In this document: positions 54,028 through 61,941 of the stretch, piece after piece
Numbering within the stretch: the stretch's first letter is position 1
How the letters are laid out: each line of letters opens with the position of its first letter
Assembly: GCA_900465665.1 (NCBI GenBank)
Contig: UBJO01000020.1
Span: 1-64,000 of the forward strand
Source: Hyphomicrobiales bacterium
GTDB lineage: Bacteria; Pseudomonadota; Alphaproteobacteria; Rhizobiales; Rhizobiaceae
Reading direction: 5' to 3'
Length of the DNA stretch: 64,000 nucleotides
Translations under genes and position numbers: made by a program
Notes under the pieces: model-generated
Told to the model about the DNA's origin: nothing
What the model saw: the letters and a program-made list of their open reading frames with translations, nothing else
Database searches by the model: none

Positions 54028-56654
54028 CCTTCGCACTTGAACTTTCAAACAGGCTTGTCGGTCACGAAGCCTTCGCGCTCATGCTGAAGCGCCTGGAAAC
54101 CTGCGCGGCCGCGAAATCCATTGACGCAGAGCGCGACCATGGTTTGAGAGGATTGGACGCGGAGGAAATGGCGAAGCTCCATTACTGCGCCAGCGTTTTC
54201 GCGCAGACCGATGATATTCCGTTGCGTCGCATTGCCCAGTCTATCGCCCTAAACACCCTTCTTCTTCGGGACATGGGCTTCGTTGACAGAAGTATTGCCT
54301 TGCTTACCGACCTTGGAAACTTTCCCGCCGCGGACTACGCGAAGCGTATGTTTCCCGATCTAGTTAAACCTAGGCTGCTGGATGGAGTGGGCCGAGAACT
54401 ATCCAAGGCCATGAACAGTATCATGGTAGGCGCAGAGCGCGTGGCGCTGACGGATTTTCAGAAGGAAGCATGGGACAGCCTGCCAGATGAGGCGACGGTG
54501 GCGATCTCCGCGCCGACGGCAGCTGGAAAATCCTTTCTGGTCATCGAGCATCTGTGCAGACTGGTGGAGACTCGCGGGCGCTTCCGTGCGGTGTATATCG
54601 CTCCGACGCGAGCTTTGCTGGCCGAGGTGTACGACAAAATCAGTCATCGCTTGGCCGACAGGAGCGACGTTCGGATTGCTACAGTACCCGCGATCGACCC
54701 GTCGCCCACTGCGAAGCACATATACGTGCTAACCCAGGAGCGTTTGCAGTTCCTACTCGCGATCGACACGGCCGCCTTCGACTTGGTCGTCGTGGACGAA
54801 GCGCAGAATCTCTCCGACGGGCCACGCGGTATGATCCTCCAGGAATGCCTGGAGCAGATTATGGATCGGGACAACTCAACCAGATTGATAATGCTGGCGC
54901 CCGGCGCGGGCGGCTTCCAACGACTTGCAGATTCGCTCGGGAAGAAAAATCTGCGCGAAAAGCGGTCTCTCCTACCCACCGTGCTGCAGAACCGGATCGT
55001 CGTTCGGAAAGCCGACGATCCGAACTCTCTCGAACTTCACCTTCTCGAGAAGAGTGGGCCGACATCACTGGGTGTCCGCCGCAGCGAGCGCACATTCGAC
55101 GACCCGGCGATGCGCCTAGCCGCAGTCGCACTCGAACTCGGGAGCAATGGAGGATCGCTGGTGTATGCAACAGGAGCCGATAATAGCGAGACTGTTGCGT
55201 CGAAGCTGGCTTCCGGGCGCCCGGCTGTCGATGACAGTATGGTCGAGGAACTTTCTCTCTTCATCAAGGATCACGTTCACAAGGAGTATGGACTGGCCGA
55301 TCATGTTCGGCATGGTGTTGCGTTTCACTATGGCAAAATGCCGACCCTCCTTCGGGAAACGCTCGAGGCCGCTTTCAAAAACGACGTGATCAAATTTCTT
55401 GCCTGCACCACAACCTTATTCCAAGGCGTCAATCTCCCAGCGCGCAACGTCTTCATCGACACACCCAAGCGTGGGTCTGGCGCAATGCTCGACCCCGCCC
55501 AACTTTGGAATTTCGCCGGACGCGCGGGGCGGATGAAGGAGGATATCGTCGGAAATGTTTTCCTTGTCGATTACGACGACTGGGAGGTGAAGCCTCTGGA
55601 CGAGTTTGTCGGCTTCAGAATTTCTCCTGCATTCGAACGAGTGGTGAATGAGCGCCACGATGAAGTTGTTCGCGCAGTTCGAGGTGCGATGCCGAGGCTC
55701 ACACGGAGAGACGAAAATGCCCCGCGCGTGCGCGCTGCGGCAGGTTTGCTTATTTCCAAGGCTTCACTTGGAATCGTATCGGAATTTGTCGTCCGCACGC
55801 TTCCGGAAAAAACCGAGGAGGAACGATCTTCGCTGGTCAGTGCCGCGTCCGCAGCCACCAAAGAACTCGAGCTTCCACCTACACTACTGACGACCAACTG
55901 GACGGTAAATCCCTACGGCCTAAAGCGTCTCTACGAATATTTCCTAACGCGTATTGAAATGGGGCGGGTGGATGAGCTCATCCCACCGAAGCCGCACGAG
56001 GATGGCGCACGCGAGATTTACAAGGAGATATTCAAGACGGTGCAGCGAGAAGTGAACGAGACGTCGATCGCAGCCGGCAGCTACCACGCGATCGTCGGTG
56101 GGATGGCAGTGCGCTGGATGAAGGGCGTTCCATATCCAAGCTTGATTTCGCTCCAGCTGAAGCGGGCTAGGCAGGAGAAAGCGAAGCGGCTGTCTGCGAG
56201 TTTGAATTCCGGGACCGTTAGCGCAGCTCAGCAGGCTCGACTAAGGGAGCCTGTTAACGTGGATGCGATTGTTCGGCGCACGTTCGATATGATCGAAGAC
56301 GAGGTCCGGTTTCAGTACGTCCAGTTGGGAAAGGCTTACATCGACGTCCTCAGATTAGCTCTGATTGAGAACAACCTGACGCGCCTCTCCGGAAAGATTT
56401 TCAATTTCCCCGTTGCACTGGAGCTCGGTGTCTCCACGAAGGCTGGATGGTCGTTCATGGAGCTGGGGTTGTCCAGAATATCCGCCGCCGCCTTGGAGGG
56501 ACATTTCAAGGATCCCAACGCGACGGTCGAGGCAGCTCGTCGCTGGCTTGCCAGCGCTCCGCTGGAGGAACTTCGGCTAAGCCCAATTATTATCGGAGAG
56601 ATTCGAAGGCTTGGCCTCTCCGCAGCTCTGGCTACAGGGGTTCCTACAGCATAG
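54024..56654 (+). CDS. hamB: Hachiman helicase subunit HamB
   Basis: An 876-residue superfamily 2, Ski2-like helicase. Walker A is SAPTAAGKS (about 162-170), motif II DEAQ (Asp258), motif V CTTTLFQGVNLPARNVFID and motif VI GRAGR (499-503). It forms a complex with HamA and uses ATP to translocate on DNA. The ATG lies in the hamA stop (ATGA), giving a complete two-gene Hachiman system. All helicase motifs are intact. Confidence 0.9.
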   Translation: MTFALELSNRLVGHEAFALMLKRLETCAAAKSIDAERDHGLRGLDAEEMAKLHYCASVFAQTDDIPLRRIAQSIALNTLLLRDMGFVDRSIALLTDLGNFPAADYAKRMFPDLVKPRLLDGVGRELSKAMNSIMVGAERVALTDFQKEAWDSLPDEATVAISAPTAAGKSFLVIEHLCRLVETRGRFRAVYIAPTRALLAEVYDKISHRLADRSDVRIATVPAIDPSPTAKHIYVLTQERLQFLLAIDTAAFDLVVVDEAQNLSDGPRGMILQECLEQIMDRDNSTRLIMLAPGAGGFQRLADSLGKKNLREKRSLLPTVLQNRIVVRKADDPNSLELHLLEKSGPTSLGVRRSERTFDDPAMRLAAVALELGSNGGSLVYATGADNSETVASKLASGRPAVDDSMVEELSLFIKDHVHKEYGLADHVRHGVAFHYGKMPTLLRETLEAAFKNDVIKFLACTTTLFQGVNLPARNVFIDTPKRGSGAMLDPAQLWNFAGRAGRMKEDIVGNVFLVDYDDWEVKPLDEFVGFRISPAFERVVNERHDEVVRAVRGAMPRLTRRDENAPRVRAAAGLLISKASLGIVSEFVVRTLPEKTEEERSSLVSAASAATKELELPPTLLTTNWTVNPYGLKRLYEYFLTRIEMGRVDELIPPKPHEDGAREIYKEIFKTVQREVNETSIAAGSYHAIVGGMAVRWMKGVPYPSLISLQLKRARQEKAKRLSASLNSGTVSAAQQARLREPVNVDAIVRRTFDMIEDEVRFQYVQLGKAYIDVLRLALIENNLTRLSGKIFNFPVALELGVSTKAGWSFMELGLSRISAAALEGHFKDPNATVEAARRWLASAPLEELRLSPIIIGEIRRLGLSAALATGVPTA

Positions 56655-56688
56655 AAGGTCAGCGAGCGAAAATCGTTGGAGCGGGGGC

Positions 56689-57053
56689 ATGGGGATCGGA
56701 AAGTGTGTGGGCTTTGTTTTGGTACTGTGCTCTCTCCCGAGCGCAGTCATTGCGGAGGATAAGCCCGGACCTACAATGGCTGACTTTATGTCCGCGGCGA
56801 AGTCGAAAGATGGCGATCGGTTTGTGGGGCTCGTGGTGGGGGCCGGGCGCGGCCTTGAAGCCGCAAACACAGTTCTGGAAATGAATGGCCAACCGAAGCT
56901 CTATTGTCAGCCCGACATCCCGATCACCGGGACCAGTATCTCCGCATCCTGGAACAACGAATAGAGCGTGTGCCGGCTACAGCGGCAGAGCCGTCGACTC
57001 TTTTCGCGATGTTCCTGGCCGTTGCCCTGCGAGACGCATTTCCGTGTAAGTGA
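56689..57053 (+). pseudogene. Frameshifted exported protein, Rap1a/Tai-like
   Basis: The first frame starts MGIGKCVGFVLVLCSLPSAVIA (signal peptide), then TMADFMSAAKSKDGDRFVGLVVGAGRGLEAANTVLEMNGQPKLYCQP, resembling Rap1a/Tai-type small periplasmic proteins. After LYCQPDIPITG the frame ends quickly. The -1 frame continues sensibly (DQYLRILEQRIERVPATAAE, then PSTLFAMFLAVALRDAFPCK, stop at 57053). Restoring one G in the GGG run at 56929-56931 joins the halves. The short frame alone would end at 56964. It is either a pseudogene or a sequence error. Several Cys usual for the family are absent. Confidence 0.62.
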
Positions 57054-57095
57054 GCGGCAAACCGTATAGAATCCTCTATCCTATCGAGAGCCAGT

Positions 57096-57586
57096 ATGAA
57101 CCAACCAGTGCGTTTGAGACTTCCACCTGTCATCAAGGAACTCATCGATGCTCGCGACAGAGTTAAGCAGCATTACGACTACCCTGGGATCGAGTTTACC
57201 CTGGACGGAAAGTTGGTAGGCGACATCGGTGAGGTCGTGGCGGCGAAGGTCTTCGGCATCACTTAACACCGGGCGGCGGAACCGGGGTGGACGGCCACAC
57301 ACGTGACGGTACAGCAGTTCAGATCAAAGCCACTGGGAAGAAAGGCGGTCCAGCGTTCCGGCAGGTCGATAAGCGCGCAAGCCACCTGATCTTCATCGAC
57401 TTCGATTTCGACAACGAAGTGGGTACCGTTCTGTACAACGGCCCCGAGCATATTGTTTTGCGTGGTATGCCCGAGGACTGGGGTGGCAAGCAGCGCACGG
57501 TCGCCCGCGGAACGATCAGAAAGTGCAATGACGAGGTTTCGCCCGACGATCGGTTGCCGATCGTGGACTGGTCGCTTGTAATCTGA
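57096..57586 (+). pseudogene. Frameshifted small nuclease-like gene (DUF6998-like)
   Basis: The first frame, 57096-57266, encodes MNQPVRLRLPPVIKELIDAR, then EFTLDGKLVGDIGEVVAAKVFGIT and a stop. A second frame then reads GVDGHTRDGTAVQIKATGKK and continues through HLIFIDFDFDNEVGTVLYNGPEHIVLRGMP to 57586. Together they form one ~160-residue protein with a D...QIK nuclease-like core. Adding one T at ACTT (57263-57266) gives a continuous frame. The family name is recalled from pattern. As written, the gene is broken. Confidence 0.62.
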
Positions 57587-57682
57587 GCGTCGCTTGGCGC
57601 CGTCCTTGTCGAAGCATTGATGAACTAACTACCGAATTTCGCAGCTAGGTTGCCAGCGATTTGCACAAGCTGATCATTGCGC

Positions 57683-57719
57683 TTGACTCTCGTTCCTGAA
57701 AGCAGAACATAAAGTGAAC
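57683..57719 (+). promoter_or_regulatory. LexA-type SOS box and promoter of cassette B
   Basis: TTGACT at 57683-57688 is the -35. GAAC-ATAAAGT-GAAC at 57705-57719 (the complement of GTTC-N7-GTTC) covers the -10. It is identical base for base with the box before cassette A, although the surrounding DNA has diverged. This supports real LexA control. Confidence 0.78.
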
Positions 57720-57737
57720 ATGCGACGGGGTGCAGAA

Positions 57738-57905
57738 ATGACCAAATCAGAGGAAGTCATCGCAAGTGCATTGGCGTTTGTCCCCGCTTGCTGTGCTGAA
57801 CGGGAGGGTGATGCTGAGCGCCGGAAGCGCACCTTGGGCCAGGTTGAGATCGGCCGTCCCACGCCAGCGCTCAAAAAACAGCAACTCAAATTGGATCTGC
57901 ATTGA
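57738..57905 (+). CDS. Small protein, first gene of SOS cassette B
   Basis: A 55-residue protein with EEVIASALAFVPACCAEREGDAERRKRTLGQVE. It is the intact counterpart of the broken gene at 35157-35324. The ATG at 57738 lies 19 bases past the SOS box. Its stop overlaps the next ATG (TGATG), so translation is coupled. The function is unknown; the helical charged segment suggests a protein- or DNA-contacting adaptor. Confidence 0.68.
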   Translation: MTKSEEVIASALAFVPACCAEREGDAERRKRTLGQVEIGRPTPALKKQQLKLDLH

Positions 57906-58096
57906 TGATGCCGCTGACCAAAGAGGACATCGACTTCGAGGTGCAGGCCGCGCTCGCCTGGCACGACGACCCGTGCGCCACAATCGCCACGCTGCTTGAG
58001 GACATCCGGCACCTGCGGACGCAGCTTGTTCTGACCGAAGGCGCCATGAGCCGCGGAATGACGCGAGGGTGGACGCCGACATTCGAGCGGAAATGA
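57905..58096 (+). CDS. Small helical protein of SOS cassette B
   Basis: A 63-residue protein with KEDIDFEVQAALAWHDDPCATIATLLEDIRHLRTQL. It is the paralogue of the gene at 34963-35157. The ATG at 57905 matches the start used by the other copy; a second ATG follows directly. Its stop overlaps the next start (ATGA). Not recognised as a known family. Confidence 0.7.
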   Translation: MMPLTKEDIDFEVQAALAWHDDPCATIATLLEDIRHLRTQLVLTEGAMSRGMTRGWTPTFERK

Positions 58097-58368
58097 ACGT
58101 GCGTCACCGCAGGGGCATCAACCTGGCGCCACCTGGGGACTATGCCGTCGATCTTGCTCGCGAAACACTCGGCTCGTTGGCCGAAATGTATGTGCTGGTT
58201 GCCGCTTGCCCGGCATGCCTCAAGAACGCACCGATCGACCGATGGGAGCTCGGACGACAGGTTGGGAAACGCACAACCCTTGCCAACCTGGCGAAGAGGC
58301 TGAAATGTTCGGGGTGCGGCAACCGTGCCAGCAACAGATTTCTGATCGGAAAGCTACCGCGGGACTGA
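58093..58368 (+). CDS. Small zinc-ribbon-like protein of SOS cassette B
   Basis: A 91-residue protein with CPAC and CSGC pairs (a four-Cys zinc site), shared GLAPPGDYA-like and NRFLIGKLPRD segments, and near identity to the gene at 34691-34960. The ATG at 58093 overlaps the previous stop. It sits directly before the SRAP gene, so a role in recognising damaged DNA or a repair protein is plausible but unproven. Confidence 0.75.
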   Translation: MNVRHRRGINLAPPGDYAVDLARETLGSLAEMYVLVAACPACLKNAPIDRWELGRQVGKRTTLANLAKRLKCSGCGNRASNRFLIGKLPRD

Positions 58369-58381
58369 CTGGAGGCCAATC

Positions 58382-59089
58382 GTGTGCGGACGCATTTTCA
58401 TAAAGGCGACTTTGGAGGAGATGCTGCAGAACTTCGCGTTTGCAGCACGTTGCGATGTCGGCAATCTAAGCAACCAGTTCCCCAGATATAACGGCGCGCC
58501 GTCGCTCTACTACCCGATTATCATCCGAGACATGGTCCGCGAACCTGACATCATGGGTCCCGTGTTCGTAACGGCCCGCTGGGGCTTGCAGCCGTCCTGG
58601 ATGAGGCCAGGAGCGCGGCCGCCACCGATCAATGCTCGGCGGGAGGGCATCGCGACGAATGGGTTGTTCAAGTCCGCTTATCGCTCGCGACGGTGTCTGG
58701 TGCCGATCAACGGCTTCTTCGAGTGGAAGGATATCTTCGGCACCGGAAAGAACAAGCAGCCGTATGCAATCGCAATGGCAGATGACAGTCCCTTCGCCCT
58801 CGCTGCCATTTGGGATACGTGGCGCGACCCGGCCACTGGCGCCGACGTTCGCAACTTTGCGATCGTGACATGCCCGCCAAACGAAATGATGGCCGGAATC
58901 CATGACCGAATGCCTGTGATCCTACACCGAGAAGACTATGAGCGCTGGCTATCGCCGGAGCCAGATCCGGATGACCTCATGAAGTCCTTTCCGGCAAGCC
59001 AGATGAAGATGTGGCCCATCGGAAGAGCGGTCGGGTCGCCAAAGAACGACACGGCGGACATTCTGAACGAGATCGATCCGGACATTTAG
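58382..59089 (+). CDS. SRAP/HMCES (YedK)-family abasic-site protein
   Basis: A 235-residue SRAP protein, which crosslinks to abasic sites in single-stranded DNA and shields them. Cys2 follows the start Met (MCGRIF), exposed after Met removal as the crosslinking nucleophile. The other conserved parts are NARREGI, RCLVPINGFFEWK with the active Glu, and IHDRMPVIL with the His. The GTG at 58382 is required to place Cys at position 2. Gene order and the upstream LexA-type box place it in the SOS response. It is the fourth gene of cassette B and has been lost from cassette A. Confidence 0.93.
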   Translation: MCGRIFIKATLEEMLQNFAFAARCDVGNLSNQFPRYNGAPSLYYPIIIRDMVREPDIMGPVFVTARWGLQPSWMRPGARPPPINARREGIATNGLFKSAYRSRRCLVPINGFFEWKDIFGTGKNKQPYAIAMADDSPFALAAIWDTWRDPATGADVRNFAIVTCPPNEMMAGIHDRMPVILHREDYERWLSPEPDPDDLMKSFPASQMKMWPIGRAVGSPKNDTADILNEIDPDI

Positions 59090-59240
59090 ACCGAGTGCCT
59101 ATTCGCTTCGATGTCCAAGAACTGTCCAGTGGAACTGGCTATCGCGTCAAATTCCCTGCGACAGACCACCTCGGAGAATCCGGATCTCTGGATTTTATGG
59201 GTAGTGGCCGTGTATGCTAGCCACAACAGGAGAGGTTTAC

Positions 59241-59495
59241 ATGGTGGATGCCGACAAGCCAATCATCGACAACTCTGAAGTACAAGAGTTGAAGGAGCGA
59301 GTGCGCGAGCTTGAGGGCATTGTTGAATACTTGACGCAGGACAACGAGTTCCTCCGCGACACGCTTGCCAAGGCCTCCAAGATTTTCGCGCGGCGGCCGG
59401 TCGTGTTGCCCGACACCCCTCCCTCGGCAGAAGGTTCTTCCGAGATCCTCGAACTACCGAAGGGCAGGTCCAAGCCGTTCAAGCCGACCAGTTGA
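59241..59495 (+). CDS. Small coiled-coil protein of SOS cassette B
   Basis: An 84-residue protein opening MVDADKPIIDNSEVQELKER, then VRELEGIVEYLTQDNEFLRDTLAKA (coiled coil), and a basic/proline-rich tail. It is the paralogue of the gene at 34264-34515. AGGAGAGG lies 6-7 bases before the ATG. It is 151 bases after the SRAP gene and may have its own translation control. Confidence 0.72.
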   Translation: MVDADKPIIDNSEVQELKERVRELEGIVEYLTQDNEFLRDTLAKASKIFARRPVVLPDTPPSAEGSSEILELPKGRSKPFKPTS

Positions 59496-59798
59496 GCTCA
59501 GCAGAAGCTGGATCGATCATTCCGGGGTCATACGCGCCACAGGAACAGGCTTAGGGCATCCCGGCCGCCAACATCCGCAACGTAGGGGCTGACTGATGGT
59601 TGAAGCGCTTGTTCAACCACCTTGACCGCAACGGCTTCCCTTTTAGGGCAAATCGCCGCCGTTGTCGTCTGAATATCGCGGCGACCATTATGGCCATTCT
59701 ACCGGGGCAGCTTCCCGATTTTTAGCGAATTGGCAACTCGTGGATTTAGTTGTTGCGAGCCAGTATTGAGTGATGGCGTTTGCGATCCGAACGTAATT
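59496..59798. other. Gap without a recognised gene
   Basis: The convergent gap lies between the coiled-coil gene and the helicase gene. I see no gene, tRNA or clear terminator hairpin in it. Confidence 0.5.
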
Positions 59799-61940
59799 CT
59801 ACCCTTTGCGCCGTAGCGTCGTTCGCATGTCTTCAATCATGTCACGTTCGAACCCGAGAAGCTGCGTGTTCCGCAGGTCGATATCGGTTATGTGGTCGAG
59901 CGCCGCGTCCAGAGTCTTGAACTCTCCCGGCCCAAGCTTGCGTGCTGTTTCAGGTGCAATACCGTACTCATCCAAGGCGAAGAGGCCCGCAGGGAGAAAA
60001 AGGCTCTCGCACATGCCAGCATAGAGACCGTAGTTTCCGGGCTCCAAATCAGCCTTTCGAAAAATATCAGCCTGAATATTTGATATAGCCATGAGATGGC
60101 GTGGAAATGTGTAGGACACGTACTTGCGCATGAAACGGAGGGCGAGTTCCACCCCATCGCTGATCGTCGTATCGGGCCTGCGATGAGCTACAAAATTGTC
60201 TACCACATCGCGGTAGCGTGGCGACATTTGCACGCGCGTTACTGACGCCTTCAGGGCGTTGCCGGAAAATATGCCGTAACCCTTCAGAATATTCGTATCG
60301 AGATAATCGAAGACAAGATCGCAGACGCCGAGCAGCTGAGGTGGTCGTGGCATTCCGGTCCAGGCCAACATGTCGTGATAAAGATGAAGATCACCAGTGA
60401 TCAGTCGGTAGATGGCTTCCTGCCTGTCGATAGACACATGTCGGTTCAGGCGGAGGGTCTCCGGGGATAGCAGGCTTGCCTCGCGCACTTCCTTGACGCG
60501 CTCTCTCGATACTTCCGTCAGATCTTTATCCTCGAGATCGAGAAGCAGTGAGATTGGCGCATTTGGGCCTTGAGTGCCGACGGCTATCTCCACGGTGAAC
60601 CGATCTGGCGCCGGCTGCTCTTCCAGGACGAAGACCTTGCCCACAAAGTATCGCCTCATTCTTCCAGCGCGTCCTGCAATGTTGCGGAAAGTGAAGTGGT
60701 CTAGTGAGGTGTTGTTCAGCCGCTTATCGAACAGTATGACGTTCTCGGCGACGGTGTTGACCCCCTCGATCATCGTCGATGTGCAGACCAGCAGCTTAAG
60801 AATTCCACTCTCGAATGCGCGTAGCACGTACTGTTGCAACGCTCTCGGAATGTTGCCGTGATGAATACCGATCCCGTGCTTTAGTGCTGTGGTCACAATC
60901 CAGTCCGACGGATATTCGAAGGTCAACCACTCAACTGCGGCATCCAATTCTGGGACCAGTGGAAATAGAGTGGCATCCAGCAGTGCGCTGGCAGCATCCT
61001 GAGCGCTGTGCGGCGACTGACAGTAGATGATTGTCGGTGAAGTGAGATCGGTGCAAAGATCTATCAGTTTCTCTTCGCGCTGCCCTCCATGTCGTGGCAA
61101 CCTAAATTGCACGATATCCAGCGCCACGGTGGAGAATAGCGACGGCACGAAAAGGTATTCGTAGGACGAGGCTAGGCCTACCACTCCGTCGACATGCGGT
61201 CCGATCAGGTAGAACTGTGCTCCTGTGGAAGCCAGCTTGTGAAAGCACAGATTGAGATCGACGGAACGTTCGTCATCGTCGTCTCCCCGCAGATCGAGTT
61301 TGTAGAACTCGTCGATCACGAAGAACGTCACGAGGCTAAGATCTTTGCGAGTGAGCGCTCTTTCCTGCGTCAGGATGAAAATTGTCTCACGCTCGGGAGA
61401 GGTGATCTGCGTCGGATGGGTAACAATATCGTACTGATCGCCGAACTGCGTGGCGAGACGGCGTCTTGTTTCATCTATCAAGGCGATCGTCGGGACGATG
61501 ATCGCCAGATGATGGTGCTTCCCGGTGGCAATCACCGCGTCGACGATGGCGCTCTTCCCTACGCTGGTCGTGGCGCTCAGTACGACATTCCGGCCAGCGA
61601 CAAGCTCCCTATAGATTTGCAGCTGGAGAGTATGAAACACCCTTTTCTCGCCGACGATTGGCATGCGGTGAGCTTCGAGAAGAAGTTGGTCTTCCAAGGT
61701 CGAGGCCCGGCTCTCGGCGACGTAGGGGAGCAATCCCACCGATCGCACCAATCCATCAAGAACCAGCGACAGCCCGTCGAGAAAACGGTCACGGCGATCC
61801 AGACAGCGAATGACCAGTTCGCGGCCTTCGTCGTGGGTGTCCCGAGCATTCACGAGGCGGCTTATCGCTGATAGGATAAGGCCTGCCTCTTCCGGGGAGA
61901 AGTCTGTCTTGAGGAGTGTGCGCAAATCCTTGGTATCCAC
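59799..61940 (-). CDS. HamB-like superfamily 2 helicase with DEFY motif
   Basis: A 713-residue SF2 helicase. Walker A is SATTSVGKS (122-130). Motif II is VIDEFYK (DEFY at 210-213) in place of DEAD or DExH. Motif V is VCTSTMIEGVNTVAENVILFD and motif VI GRAGR (423-427). Overall order and the Ski2-like GRAGRMRRYFVGKVFVLEE block match HamB at 54024. The GTG at 61940 lies one base after the stop of the DUF4297-like gene, with AGGAGAG upstream, so the two are coupled. I infer a two-gene defence system related to Hachiman. Confidence 0.82.
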   Translation of the reverse strand: MDTKDLRTLLKTDFSPEEAGLILSAISRLVNARDTHDEGRELVIRCLDRRDRFLDGLSLVLDGLVRSVGLLPYVAESRASTLEDQLLLEAHRMPIVGEKRVFHTLQLQIYRELVAGRNVVLSATTSVGKSAIVDAVIATGKHHHLAIIVPTIALIDETRRRLATQFGDQYDIVTHPTQITSPERETIFILTQERALTRKDLSLVTFFVIDEFYKLDLRGDDDDERSVDLNLCFHKLASTGAQFYLIGPHVDGVVGLASSYEYLFVPSLFSTVALDIVQFRLPRHGGQREEKLIDLCTDLTSPTIIYCQSPHSAQDAASALLDATLFPLVPELDAAVEWLTFEYPSDWIVTTALKHGIGIHHGNIPRALQQYVLRAFESGILKLLVCTSTMIEGVNTVAENVILFDKRLNNTSLDHFTFRNIAGRAGRMRRYFVGKVFVLEEQPAPDRFTVEIAVGTQGPNAPISLLLDLEDKDLTEVSRERVKEVREASLLSPETLRLNRHVSIDRQEAIYRLITGDLHLYHDMLAWTGMPRPPQLLGVCDLVFDYLDTNILKGYGIFSGNALKASVTRVQMSPRYRDVVDNFVAHRRPDTTISDGVELALRFMRKYVSYTFPRHLMAISNIQADIFRKADLEPGNYGLYAGMCESLFLPAGLFALDEYGIAPETARKLGPGEFKTLDAALDHITDIDLRNTQLLGFERDMIEDMRTTLRRKG

Positions 61941-61941
61941 G

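Noticed and set aside
57096..57586. Two separate small genes (57096-57266 and 57287-57586)
   Set aside because: The two frames together make one coherent protein and the second lacks a sensible start, so a single frameshifted gene fits better.
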